NCBI GenBank assembly: GCA_009928785.1
Contig: SABY01000015.1
Location: 1-50,675 of the forward strand
Source: Clostridia bacterium
Lineage (GTDB): Bacteria > Bacteroidota > Bacteroidia > Bacteroidales > 4484-276
DNA length: 50,675 bases
Reading direction: 5' to 3'
Shown: in pieces, positions 33,879 to 41,952 of the stretch
How positions within the stretch are numbered: position 1 is the first letter of the stretch
Layout: each line of letters begins with the position of its first letter
Translations under genes and position numbers: made by a program
The notes under the pieces: generated by a model
Database searches by the model: none
What the model saw: the letters and a program-made list of their open reading frames with translations, nothing else
What the model was told of the DNA's origin: nothing

Positions 33879-36875
33879 ATGAAAAAGAATTATTGGATTA
33901 TTACGGTTCTGCTGATGGGTCTTGTACCCTTTGCTGTGGCGCAAAATCATCGGCTTCAAAAAACTCTGACTGATCCGGAAACGGGTCGAAGTATCGAAAC
34001 CTCCTCTACTACGGTTCCTCCCGGGATGCCTGGCGGTGAACTTATGGATGATGCCACCATGGCACCGGAAGTAAACTGGCAATTTACTGACCCTGCAGCC
34101 ATCGGCTCGCGCATTATTGTAGATGATGCGCAGGGATTTACTTTCAACTCGTGGTGGCTCAACAACGAACGCGTGTCGTTGTGGGACGATGCCGCCGTGC
34201 CTTTGTGGGAATCGCCGGTTCCTACCGAATGGGAATACCCCATCGACATGACCTCCGATGGCATGTTTGTCTGCTATGCTTTCGACAGTGCTGTGCGTAT
34301 ATACAACACCGGCACCCAGGCGCTGGTGTGGGAGCATATAGCGGCCGGATTGGTTGTGGCTACCTTTCTGAGTGAAGATGGAACCATGCTTTATGTGGTG
34401 GAAAACGAAGGGCAGGCCAAGTGTTCCGCAGCGGCTTACGAAGTGGGTAATGACACTCCTTTGTGGCAAACACCTTTTATCAACGCCGCTACTACTGCCG
34501 CCGCTTCCGGCGATCGCTCCAGATTGGCCGTATGTCAGTACACAGGGTCTAACAAACTGTGGGTAATCGATACGGAAACCGGCGAAGTAATTTTTGATGC
34601 AGGTTACAAAAACCAAAATCCGCCTTCGTTTAGTTATGATGGCAATATCCTCCTCAACGGCGATTACAGCGGCTATGCTTATTTATATAAATATCAGGAA
34701 AGCCTGAACACTTACGAGGAGCAATGGTATTTTAAAGTTGGCGGTGGCGGAAGTTCGGCGTGGGTGGTAGGCATGGGTGTTTCGGCCGACGGCACTATGG
34801 CAGCCATTGGCACACTGGTGTTTTTGTCGGGAGGTTACGATGGTGAGATTTATCTCTTCGATACCTATTCACCAGTTCCGCGTTGGGTATTTGGCAACTG
34901 CGGCGATCAAATTTCACAAGTAAGTCTTTCCGACGATGGCTCTATGCTGGCTGCTGCGGGATGGGGTCCACTCGATCATTCCAAGCCCGATGCTTATTTC
35001 TTCCGAAGAGAATCCAACGTGCCTGTTTTTACACTTACCACACCCGGCTCCTTCAATGCTGTGGACATGAGCGGCGATGGCATGATGTGCAGCGCAACCG
35101 GCAAGGCAGTGCATGCCCGCGAATTTGGCAGCGGTGGTTTGCTTTACAACGTCAACACCAATCCTGGCGGTGGTTCCCTTACGGGAAATGTAAATGAGGA
35201 TTTTGTTAAAATAGAAATCCTGGGTATCGACGATTATTACGCCTACAGCGCCGGCGGAAGTTATCTCGTCAAATTTATTCCGGCCGGGACCTATACTGTG
35301 CAGGCTTCCAAAGTGGGATATTATCCCGTAACCGTCGAGAATGTATTGATTGCCGAAGGAGGCCAGGCCAGCCTTGACTTTACGCTGGAGGCCACCGGTG
35401 AACCACCTTTTGATTTGATGGCTACCCAGGGTGCCGTGCTTTCTGTTGATCTTGCCTGGAATTACGCTGATCCCGCCGCAACTCAAGGTTTTAATATTTA
35501 TCGCAAAACCATCGAATTGGCGCAGTTTCCTGAGGAACCCATTGCTACCGTTGGCAACAACATATTAGAATATTCTGATGCCGACGTGCTCCCGCTCACC
35601 ACATATTACTATGCCGTTACGGCCAAGCTTTCAGACGATGTGCAGTCGCCTTACTCTGAAGTGGCTCAAGGCTATACCGCCAGCGGATTTGTAATTAATA
35701 ATATCGCGGTTTATGCTGCTTCTACGCCTGTAATTGATGGAACGATATCAGAAGGCGAATGGGACGATGCTTTTATGATGGATGGCTCCGATTTCCTGGG
35801 CATTTACGACAACATGCCCAATCCGGTGGGAAGTGTAATGATGTATTATAAAATGAACGAGGCGATGACCGAGCTATACATTGCCTGCATCAATTACAAC
35901 GACGTTGTTCTGGAAGATCACGATGAGGTAGCTTTGTACATTGATGATAACATGGACAGAGCCTATCCTGCTCCGGGCGACAATTCCGAAGGAAATTACT
36001 GGGCTGTTTATTACGCCGCCGGAAATCAGATGCGCTACCGCCCAATATACAACACAGGAGGTGTGGGCGAAGTGGTAATGCTCGAAAACCCGCAGGTAGA
36101 AGTCTCGGCAGCTACCGGAGTAGTGGTGTATGAGTTTATGATCCCCATAGGCGACGATGCCGACTGGAAGATCAATCCCAACCAAGACAACCAGAGCGGG
36201 ATTTTCATTTTCGTCCTCGACGATCCCTCCAACTTCGATGGCTTTTGGCCTTGCCAAAACATGCAGATTTTCGAGCCTGCCGGCTATGGCACCATCACTT
36301 TCGATGCGGAAGATTTGGTACCGGAGCCTCCTCAAAATGGCAGCATTTGGTGGGATGGCGTCGAAACGCCCATCACCATCCTGCTCTCGTGGGATTATCC
36401 TGAAATGAACGACTTCGACCACTTTAATGTATATATGAACCACGATGGCAACACCGAGCTGGTAGCCGAAACCATCGGTTCGCAGTTGGTTTACATTACC
36501 GACAACAGCAACTATGCTACGTTTACGGTTACCACGGTTGATTTTGCCCAGAACGAATCGGCAGAGTCGGTGCCACTGATCTTCGACATCACCATCGGAA
36601 TAAGCAAACCGGCGCCCGAACTGGCAGCACAGATTTATCCCAATCCATCGTCGGGGCAGGTAACCATTGCTTTTGCAACGGCTGCTGCCACACGATGCAC
36701 CGTAGAAGTTCTATCTACCGAAGGAAAACTTATGGACGTGGTTTTTGATGGGATGATGGAAGCCGGACAACAACAGATACAATGGCAACCACACCATATT
36801 GCAGTTGGCGTTTATCTCATGCGCATCCGCACCGGCGACAGCACCATTATCCGAAAAATACTGATGATGCCGTAG
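33879..36875 (+). CDS. Secreted T9SS substrate: propeller, carboxypeptidase-regulatory-like, Fn3 and CBM9-like domains
   Basis: The 998-aa protein begins with a signal peptide (…FAVAQ, about 22 residues). A WD/PQQ-like propeller region covers about 60-420 (repeats such as SEDGTMLYVVENEGQA and SYDGNILLNGDYSGYAYLY). A carboxypeptidase regulatory-like domain lies at about 430-510 (YLVKFIPAGTYTVQASKVGY). An Fn3 domain lies near 515-600 and a CBM9-like sugar-binding or cytochrome-type domain at about 615-810 (IDGTISEGEWDDAF, VVVYEFMIPIGDDADW). A second Fn3-like stretch is followed by a type A sorting domain (QIYPNPSSGQVTIAFA, VGVYLMRIRTGD, RKILMMP). It is co-transcribed with the gene 6 nt upstream. 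Confidence 0.85.
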   Translation: MKKNYWIITVLLMGLVPFAVAQNHRLQKTLTDPETGRSIETSSTTVPPGMPGGELMDDATMAPEVNWQFTDPAAIGSRIIVDDAQGFTFNSWWLNNERVSLWDDAAVPLWESPVPTEWEYPIDMTSDGMFVCYAFDSAVRIYNTGTQALVWEHIAAGLVVATFLSEDGTMLYVVENEGQAKCSAAAYEVGNDTPLWQTPFINAATTAAASGDRSRLAVCQYTGSNKLWVIDTETGEVIFDAGYKNQNPPSFSYDGNILLNGDYSGYAYLYKYQESLNTYEEQWYFKVGGGGSSAWVVGMGVSADGTMAAIGTLVFLSGGYDGEIYLFDTYSPVPRWVFGNCGDQISQVSLSDDGSMLAAAGWGPLDHSKPDAYFFRRESNVPVFTLTTPGSFNAVDMSGDGMMCSATGKAVHAREFGSGGLLYNVNTNPGGGSLTGNVNEDFVKIEILGIDDYYAYSAGGSYLVKFIPAGTYTVQASKVGYYPVTVENVLIAEGGQASLDFTLEATGEPPFDLMATQGAVLSVDLAWNYADPAATQGFNIYRKTIELAQFPEEPIATVGNNILEYSDADVLPLTTYYYAVTAKLSDDVQSPYSEVAQGYTASGFVINNIAVYAASTPVIDGTISEGEWDDAFMMDGSDFLGIYDNMPNPVGSVMMYYKMNEAMTELYIACINYNDVVLEDHDEVALYIDDNMDRAYPAPGDNSEGNYWAVYYAAGNQMRYRPIYNTGGVGEVVMLENPQVEVSAATGVVVYEFMIPIGDDADWKINPNQDNQSGIFIFVLDDPSNFDGFWPCQNMQIFEPAGYGTITFDAEDLVPEPPQNGSIWWDGVETPITILLSWDYPEMNDFDHFNVYMNHDGNTELVAETIGSQLVYITDNSNYATFTVTTVDFAQNESAESVPLIFDITIGISKPAPELAAQIYPNPSSGQVTIAFATAAATRCTVEVLSTEGKLMDVVFDGMMEAGQQQIQWQPHHIAVGVYLMRIRTGDSTIIRKILMMP

Positions 36876-36924
36876 TTGTTAAAACCCAATTAAGCAAATT
36901 CCAACCGTCGGTAGCCGGTGTAAA

Positions 36925-37024
36925 CAATGACAAATAAATTTCAAAAACCAATTTTCAAATTTCTATTCCACTCTGAATTATTGAAATGTACTTGTGATTT
37001 GTTTCTTTGATTTTTGGAATTTGT
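36925..37024 (+). repeat. Dispersed A/T-rich repeat, copy 2
   Basis: GACAAATAAATTTCAAAAAC at 36929-36948 matches copies at 15302-15369 (minus) and 39911-40020. Its right half (TTGATTTTTGGAATTTGTTA) is an imperfect reverse complement, so the whole can fold into a long weak hairpin. Confidence 0.5.
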
Positions 37025-37050
37025 TACTGAAAGTACCGAAATTATAAAAG

Positions 37051-37078
37051 AAAAACCCCGCCACACGACGGGGTTTTT
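37051..37078. terminator. Bidirectional intrinsic terminator
   Basis: AAAAACCCCG (37051-37060) pairs perfectly with CGGGGTTTTT (37069-37078) around an 8-nt loop, with a T-run on both strands. It lies between the rightward 998-aa gene and the leftward rluB-like gene and can end both transcripts. Confidence 0.85.
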
Positions 37079-37094
37079 CTTTGATGGTTCCTAA

Positions 37095-37207
37095 AACCTT
37101 AGTAGAGCATGTGATCCAATAATAATTATCCAACCTTATTACCTTATTGTCCGTATTTAATAAGGTAATAAGGTTGCTACGAGATATTGCATTTTTCTAC
37201 TAAGGTT
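37095..37207. repeat. 113-bp nested palindromic element
   Basis: The outer arms AACCTTAGTAGA (37095-37106) and TCTACTAAGGTT (37196-37207) are perfect 12-bp inverted repeats. Inside them lies a perfect 17-bp pair, AACCTTATTACCTTATT (37132-37148) and AATAAGGTAATAAGGTT (37159-37175), with a 10-nt loop. The arms share the core AACCTTA. This is the shape of a small non-autonomous element or a structured RNA. No ORF or clear target duplication is seen. Confidence 0.85.
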
Positions 37208-37241
37208 AATTGATTAAAAATAAGGTTTTTATTCCTTCGCA

Positions 37242-38216
37242 TCACACCATGCGCAGGAAATTAATCTCATCGGGAGTAAGATGCCTCCAGCGGCCACGGG
37301 GCAGGTCTTTCTTGGTGAGGCCGGCGAAGAACACACGGTCGAGCTTGTTAACGCTATATCCCAGCGATTCGAAGATACGACGCACAATTCGGTTTTTGCC
37401 GGAATGCAGTTCAATGCCGATTTCTTTTTTGTCTTTGCCGTCGCCCACATAAGAAACGGCGTCGGGCTTGATGAGTCCGTCGTCGAGTTGGATGCCGTTG
37501 GCAATAGCCTCCAGATCGGAGGGGCGCACCGGCTGGTCGGTTTGCACGTGGTAAATCTTGCGCACCCGGCTGGCAGGATGGGTTAGTTTTTTGGCCAAAT
37601 CGCCATCGTTGGTAAAGAGCAGTAGCCCCAGGGTGTTGCGGTCTAAACGCCCGACCGGGTAAATGCGTTCCTTACAGGCATTTTCTACGAGCATCATTAC
37701 GGTGCGGCGGTCGGCGGGATCGTCGGTGGTGGTGATATAGCCTTTGGGTTTGTTGAGCAGCACGTAACGGTGCTTTTCGGAAGTCAGCGTATCGCCGCCT
37801 ATTTGTACTTTGTCGGTAGGATTAACCTTCGAGCCAAGCACGCTCACCACCACGCCATTTACCTGCACGGCGCCACTCACGATGAGGTTGTCGGCTTCGC
37901 GGCGTGAGCAAATGCCGGCGTTGGCAATGTATTTATTCAGGCGGATGGAGCCCCCATCTTTCACATATTCGCTGACTTTGCGTGTGCGGCGCCGACCTCT
38001 GTCAGCGGGAGCTTTGCTGTGGGGTGCCTTTTTGCTTTGTTCTTCATCACGAAAACGATCGCCGATAAGGCGGGCGGTTTTTGCTGATTTGGATGGACGT
38101 CCTGGTTTTGCGGGTTTTCCTGGTTTGGCCGGAGTAGATTTCTTTTTTATAAATTTTGAGAAATCACCCGGTTTTTTTCTTTCGCCCCTTATTCGGGGTT
38201 TATCTTTGTCTGCCAT
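37242..38216 (-). CDS. Pseudouridine synthase, RluB/RsuA family
   Basis: The 324-aa protein has a long basic N-terminal tail (about 1-90, rich in Lys, Arg and Pro, e.g. GKPAKPGRPSKSAKTARLIG). An S4 RNA-binding domain follows (SIRLNKYIANAGICSRREAD), then the catalytic domain with GRLDRNTLGLLLFTNDG, where the Asp of RLD is catalytic, and GKNRIVRRIFESLGYSVNKL. Members modify one uridine in 23S or 16S rRNA; the domain pattern favours RluB (large subunit), but the exact site is not provable here. A -7 element precedes it. Confidence 0.92.
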   Translation of the reverse strand: MADKDKPRIRGERKKPGDFSKFIKKKSTPAKPGKPAKPGRPSKSAKTARLIGDRFRDEEQSKKAPHSKAPADRGRRRTRKVSEYVKDGGSIRLNKYIANAGICSRREADNLIVSGAVQVNGVVVSVLGSKVNPTDKVQIGGDTLTSEKHRYVLLNKPKGYITTTDDPADRRTVMMLVENACKERIYPVGRLDRNTLGLLLFTNDGDLAKKLTHPASRVRKIYHVQTDQPVRPSDLEAIANGIQLDDGLIKPDAVSYVGDGKDKKEIGIELHSGKNRIVRRIFESLGYSVNKLDRVFFAGLTKKDLPRGRWRHLTPDEINFLRMV

Positions 38217-38241
38217 AATAATTGAAGAGAATATTGATCGG

Positions 38242-38249
38242 CAAAATTA
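38242..38249 (-). promoter_or_regulatory. -7 element of the pseudouridine synthase gene
   Basis: TAATTTTG on the minus strand, an exact TAnnTTTG match, about 26 nt before the ATG at 38216. Confidence 0.5.
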
Positions 38250-38283
38250 ATAAAACTAATCAACTCTGATAAACGTGTAAGAA

Positions 38284-39270
38284 TCAGTTGACCAACAGAT
38301 TACACCCTCGTACGTCGGCATGGTCGAAGCGGCCAAGCACTTCAAAGGAGCCGTCGGACTGCATTTTGCCCAGATCGCGTGTGGCAATAAAACAGCACGA
38401 ATGCTGATTTGCAAGATCAATTACATTAATTCCGCCGGTTTTTCCTGTAGCGGCTATCGACAGCGGATCGTTCACCTCACGAATCCTGATTTTCATCCAC
38501 GGCGGCGTTTCAAAAATCCCACCACCCGCCGACCAGGCTTGCGAAAAGAGTTCGGTCATGCCATACTCCGAGTGGATGCTCTCGACGCCAAAACCCTGTG
38601 TAAGCTGTCGGTGCAGTTCCTCCCGCACCAATTCCGGGCGGCGGCCTTTCATGCCTCCGGTTTCTACTACGATGGGTTTGGTGTGCTTCACATCATATTT
38701 TTCGATAAGATCGAGCAAGGCATAGGTTACGCCTATCAGCATCATCGGTTGGCCGGCGCGGTGTAGCGTATCGAGCTTTTTGGCCAAAGCCTGATAATTA
38801 TCAAGATAAAATCCGCTTTCCTTCGTCCCCGTTTTTTCGATAAGCCTGCTGACCATGTAAACCAGCGACGAATGCTGTTGCTGAAGGTAAGATGGCAAAA
38901 GCGCCAGAATGGTATAACTTTCCACTTCTCCGTAAAACCGCTCAAAACTAAGCAGGAAGGATTGCTCGTAAAGGGTAAGATCGCGAAAATAGTGCCGGCT
39001 GGTAGCAGCCTGCGTGGTACCACTGCTTTCAAAATATCCGGCGGGAGTGTAGTTGCCGGTGAGGATGCGGTGTGTTTTAAAAAATTCGATAGGTAAAAAT
39101 GGAATCTGTTCCACACTATTTACCCGGCTGGAGTCCACCTTAAGATGATCTACAAACGACCGGTAAATGTCGTTGCCATCGTATTGATAGCGAAATATTT
39201 TTAGCGCCAGCTCGTTGAAGCTATTGTCGTCTTTAATATCGAAAACTTGCTGAAGAAATAGAGATTTCAT
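38284..39270 (-). CDS. LuxE/acyl-protein synthetase-family adenylating enzyme
   Basis: The 328-aa protein resembles LuxE-type acyl-protein synthetases, relatives of adenylate-forming enzymes. Seen motifs are FLPIEFFKTHRILTGN, the nucleotide-binding GYFESSGTTQAATSRH, VVETGGMKGRRPEL and IHSEYGMTELFSQAW, then CCFIATRDLGKM. In Vibrio, LuxE activates fatty acids for bioluminescence; in Bacteroidetes there is no lux operon nearby, so the acyl substrate is unknown. O-antigen or lipid modification is one guess. It lies divergent from a small lipoprotein gene, with a heptamer repeat between them. Confidence 0.85.
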   Translation of the reverse strand: MKSLFLQQVFDIKDDNSFNELALKIFRYQYDGNDIYRSFVDHLKVDSSRVNSVEQIPFLPIEFFKTHRILTGNYTPAGYFESSGTTQAATSRHYFRDLTLYEQSFLLSFERFYGEVESYTILALLPSYLQQQHSSLVYMVSRLIEKTGTKESGFYLDNYQALAKKLDTLHRAGQPMMLIGVTYALLDLIEKYDVKHTKPIVVETGGMKGRRPELVREELHRQLTQGFGVESIHSEYGMTELFSQAWSAGGGIFETPPWMKIRIREVNDPLSIAATGKTGGINVIDLANQHSCCFIATRDLGKMQSDGSFEVLGRFDHADVRGCNLLVN

Positions 39271-39279
39271 TTGGAATGA

Positions 39280-39314
39280 CGATTAACAATTAACGATTAA
39301 CAAATAACAATTAA
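39280..39314. repeat. Short heptamer array, five units
   Basis: Five contiguous 7-bp units, CGATTAA, CAATTAA, CGATTAA, CAAATAA and CAATTAA, fill the divergent region between the LuxE-like gene and the lipoprotein gene. They share the period and consensus of the long array at 29604-29771. Confidence 0.75.
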
Positions 39315-39346
39315 CATTTTTCTATTAAGTCAATACGATTACAAAG

Positions 39347-39865
39347 TTGAAAACGTCTGTAAAAATACTATTGTTGCTCGTAGCAACAGGCATAGTGGTT
39401 GGCTCCTGCATGAAGAAGGAATCTTATCCGATTATTCCCGCCATCGAATATGCAGGTTTTACCACATTGGTTCATCCGGCGGGTTTTGATACCCTGGGCA
39501 TCCTGCGCATCACCTATACCGACGGCGACGGCGACCTGGGCATTTCGCAATACGACACTACCGCGTACAATTTTTTTGTGGCTTATTACATAATGAAAGA
39601 GGGCGTGCTGGTGCCGGGAACCGTTTACAACAACATCACCGGGAAATTCGACACCATCCATTTTAATAACCGTTTTGGCCCGCTCACCCCCGATGATTAC
39701 AACGGCTGGATTAAGGGTGAGATAGAAGATACCATCAATCCGCTTTACGACCCGCGTTCCACAGCGGCTTTCGACACCATACAATTCAGGGTGCACATGA
39801 TCGATCGCGCCGGCCATCGCAGCGACACGGTGATTACACCACTCATTGTGGTGCGCAATCCGTAG
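39347..39865 (+). CDS. Small lipoprotein of unknown function with a TTG start
   Basis: The 172-aa product has a clear lipoprotein signal (KILLLLVATGIVVGSC, lipid Cys 21). To include it the start must be TTG 39347; the next Met is residue 22, after the lipid cysteine. The mature part is beta-rich, with a motif TYTDGDGDLGISQYDTTAY that looks like a calcium-binding or Ig-type turn, then YDPRSTAAFDTIQFRVHMI and DRAGHRSDTV. Related small lipoproteins are common in Bacteroidetes, but the role is unknown. Expected location is the outer or inner membrane surface. Confidence 0.8.
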   Translation: MKTSVKILLLLVATGIVVGSCMKKESYPIIPAIEYAGFTTLVHPAGFDTLGILRITYTDGDGDLGISQYDTTAYNFFVAYYIMKEGVLVPGTVYNNITGKFDTIHFNNRFGPLTPDDYNGWIKGEIEDTINPLYDPRSTAAFDTIQFRVHMIDRAGHRSDTVITPLIVVRNP

Positions 39866-39910
39866 GAAAGAAAGATTCGTAAAGTCGTTGGTCTTCGGAA
39901 CAAAGTTTTA

Positions 39911-40020
39911 AATCGCAAAGTTCCAAATCACAAATAAATTCCAAAAAAGAAAAACTTAAAAATCAATGACTTTTTTTTATTTGGATTTTAATGTCGGATT
40001 TTTTGGGATTTGTTTTATCG
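39911..40020 (+). repeat. Dispersed A/T-rich repeat, copy 3
   Basis: CACAAATAAATTCCAAAAAA (39929-39948) followed by AAAAATCAATGAC, matching the copies at 15302-15369 and 36925-37024. The right half again reads roughly as its reverse complement (GGATTTTTTGGGATTTG). Confidence 0.5.
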
Positions 40021-40091
40021 ACTTTTGGGATTTTACCCTTCCCCCATCAAAAGTTTTAGTTTAAAGGCAAGCAATAACCAGCGTGGTTGTG

Positions 40092-40099
40092 TACTTTTG
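40092..40099 (+). promoter_or_regulatory. -7 element of mrdA-rodA
   Basis: TACTTTTG is an exact TAnnTTTG match, 32 nt before the mrdA ATG. Confidence 0.55.
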
Positions 40100-40131
40100 C
40101 AGCGCCGTATTTTTAATAGCCCGATAGTAAA

Positions 40132-41949
40132 ATGGTTCAGAAGAAAATATTTGAAAACCGAAAATTTGTCGTCTCTGCAATTATCATTGCTACGGGGCTG
40201 ATTTTTGTTTTGCGGCTATTTTACGTCCAGCTCATCGACGACAAGTACGTGCTCTCGGCCACCAACAATGTGCTGCGTTACGAGGTGCAATATCCTGCAC
40301 GGGGATTGGTTTTCGACCGCAACGGCGAACTACTGGTGTTCAACGAAGCTGCCTACGACCTGATGGTGGTGCCGCGTTTGGTTGATAAACCCGATACGGC
40401 CGAATTTTGCCGCCTGCTCGATCTTTCGCGCGAGGAGTTTCGGAAACGCCTGCACAAAGCGCGTAGCTACAGCATGCACAAGCCAAGCATTTTTGTGGAG
40501 CAGGTGAGCAAAGAACAATATGGTTTTATAGAGGAGCGACTGTATAAATACCCGGGCTTTTTTGTCCAGTCGCGTACTTTGCGCAAATATCCCCGACCCT
40601 CGGCAGGCCACACATTGGGATACATTGGCGAGGTTAGCCCTGCCGAAATCGAAGCCAATCCTTATTACAAATCTGCCGACTACATCGGCAAAAGCGGCAT
40701 CGAGAAATTTTACGAAAATACGCTGCGTGGTAAAAAAGGTTTGCGCATTTCGATGGTGGACGTTTTCAACCGCGTGAAAGGCCGCTACATGGAAGGCCGC
40801 TATGATTCTGCTGCCATTGCCGGCAACGATCTTTACATTACCATCGATGCCAATCTTCAGGCGTATGGCGAACTGCTCATGGCCAACAAAAAAGGAAGTA
40901 TTGTGGCCATCGAACCTGCCACCGGCGACATCCTGGCTTTGGTTTCAAGCCCATCGTATGATCCCAATTTGCTCATCGGAAGGGTGCGCAGCAAAAATTA
41001 TAATCTACTCTCCAACGATACGCTGATTCCACTTTTCAACAGAGCCTTGCTGGCGATGTATTCGCCCGGCAGCACCTTTAAATTGGTGGATGCACTCATC
41101 GGTCAGCAGGAAGGGGTGATAAATCCTTCGACGGCATACCCATGCGCGGGATTGGGTGCGGTGCCCATCAAATGCAGCCACAACCACTACTCGCCGCTGC
41201 AGTTGGTCGAATCCATCGAACAATCGTGCAATCCCTATTACTGGAATGTTTTTAAAGCAATCATCGACAATCCTGCCTATGGCTCTACGCGCCGGGCTTA
41301 CGAAAAATGGAGGCAGTATTTGCTCAGTTTTAACTTGGGGAAAACATTCGATACCGACCTGCTGGTCGAACGCAGTGGCAACGTACCCGAACCCGAATAT
41401 TACGATAAGTATTTTGGTAAAAATGTGTGGCGCAGCATGACTATCCGGTCGCTTTCCATCGGGCAGGGCGAGCTGCTGGTGACGCCGCTACAACTTGCCA
41501 ACATTGCCGCTATGATTTCCAACCGTGGGTTTTATTATGATCCACACATTGGTAAAGCCACTGTAAAAAATGGTGTAAATACCCCCATCGAATTTACGCG
41601 TCACACCACCATGGTTGAACCACGATATTTCGACCCGGTGGTAGAAGGAATGCGCCGCGTCTTTGCGGGTAGCCACGGCACGGCTCGTTATTACGCCAAC
41701 GATAGCATTACCATGGGTGGAAAAACGGGAACTGTGCAGAATCCGCATGGCGAAAACCACAGCATCTTTATTGCCTTTGCGCCCATCGATAATCCCAAAA
41801 TCGCCATTGCAGTGGTGGTCGAAAACGCTGGCTACGGCTCCACATATGCAGCGCCCATTGCTACGCTGATGATGCTGAAATATATTTTGGGCGATTTTGA
41901 TGCGCCCTGGTTTGAACAACGGATGCTCGAAACTAATTTAATAGACTAA
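40132..41949 (+). CDS. mrdA: Penicillin-binding protein 2 (elongation transpeptidase)
   Basis: PBP2 cross-links peptidoglycan during cell elongation. The 605-aa class B PBP has one membrane anchor (VVSAIIIATGLIFVLRLFYV) and a dimerisation region (PARGLVFDRNGELLVFNE). Its transpeptidase domain has all three motifs: SPGSTFK (Ser 314, Lys 317), SCN (365-367) and KTGT (from Lys 531). It is followed by rodA after 3 nt, its obligate partner. Its usual neighbours mreBCD lie about 27 kb away in the window. Confidence 0.96.
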   Translation: MVQKKIFENRKFVVSAIIIATGLIFVLRLFYVQLIDDKYVLSATNNVLRYEVQYPARGLVFDRNGELLVFNEAAYDLMVVPRLVDKPDTAEFCRLLDLSREEFRKRLHKARSYSMHKPSIFVEQVSKEQYGFIEERLYKYPGFFVQSRTLRKYPRPSAGHTLGYIGEVSPAEIEANPYYKSADYIGKSGIEKFYENTLRGKKGLRISMVDVFNRVKGRYMEGRYDSAAIAGNDLYITIDANLQAYGELLMANKKGSIVAIEPATGDILALVSSPSYDPNLLIGRVRSKNYNLLSNDTLIPLFNRALLAMYSPGSTFKLVDALIGQQEGVINPSTAYPCAGLGAVPIKCSHNHYSPLQLVESIEQSCNPYYWNVFKAIIDNPAYGSTRRAYEKWRQYLLSFNLGKTFDTDLLVERSGNVPEPEYYDKYFGKNVWRSMTIRSLSIGQGELLVTPLQLANIAAMISNRGFYYDPHIGKATVKNGVNTPIEFTRHTTMVEPRYFDPVVEGMRRVFAGSHGTARYYANDSITMGGKTGTVQNPHGENHSIFIAFAPIDNPKIAIAVVVENAGYGSTYAAPIATLMMLKYILGDFDAPWFEQRMLETNLID

Positions 41950-41952
41950 CCC

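Noticed and set aside
37095..37207. Insertion sequence with transposase
   Set aside because: Only 113 bp with no coding sequence; at most a non-autonomous element.
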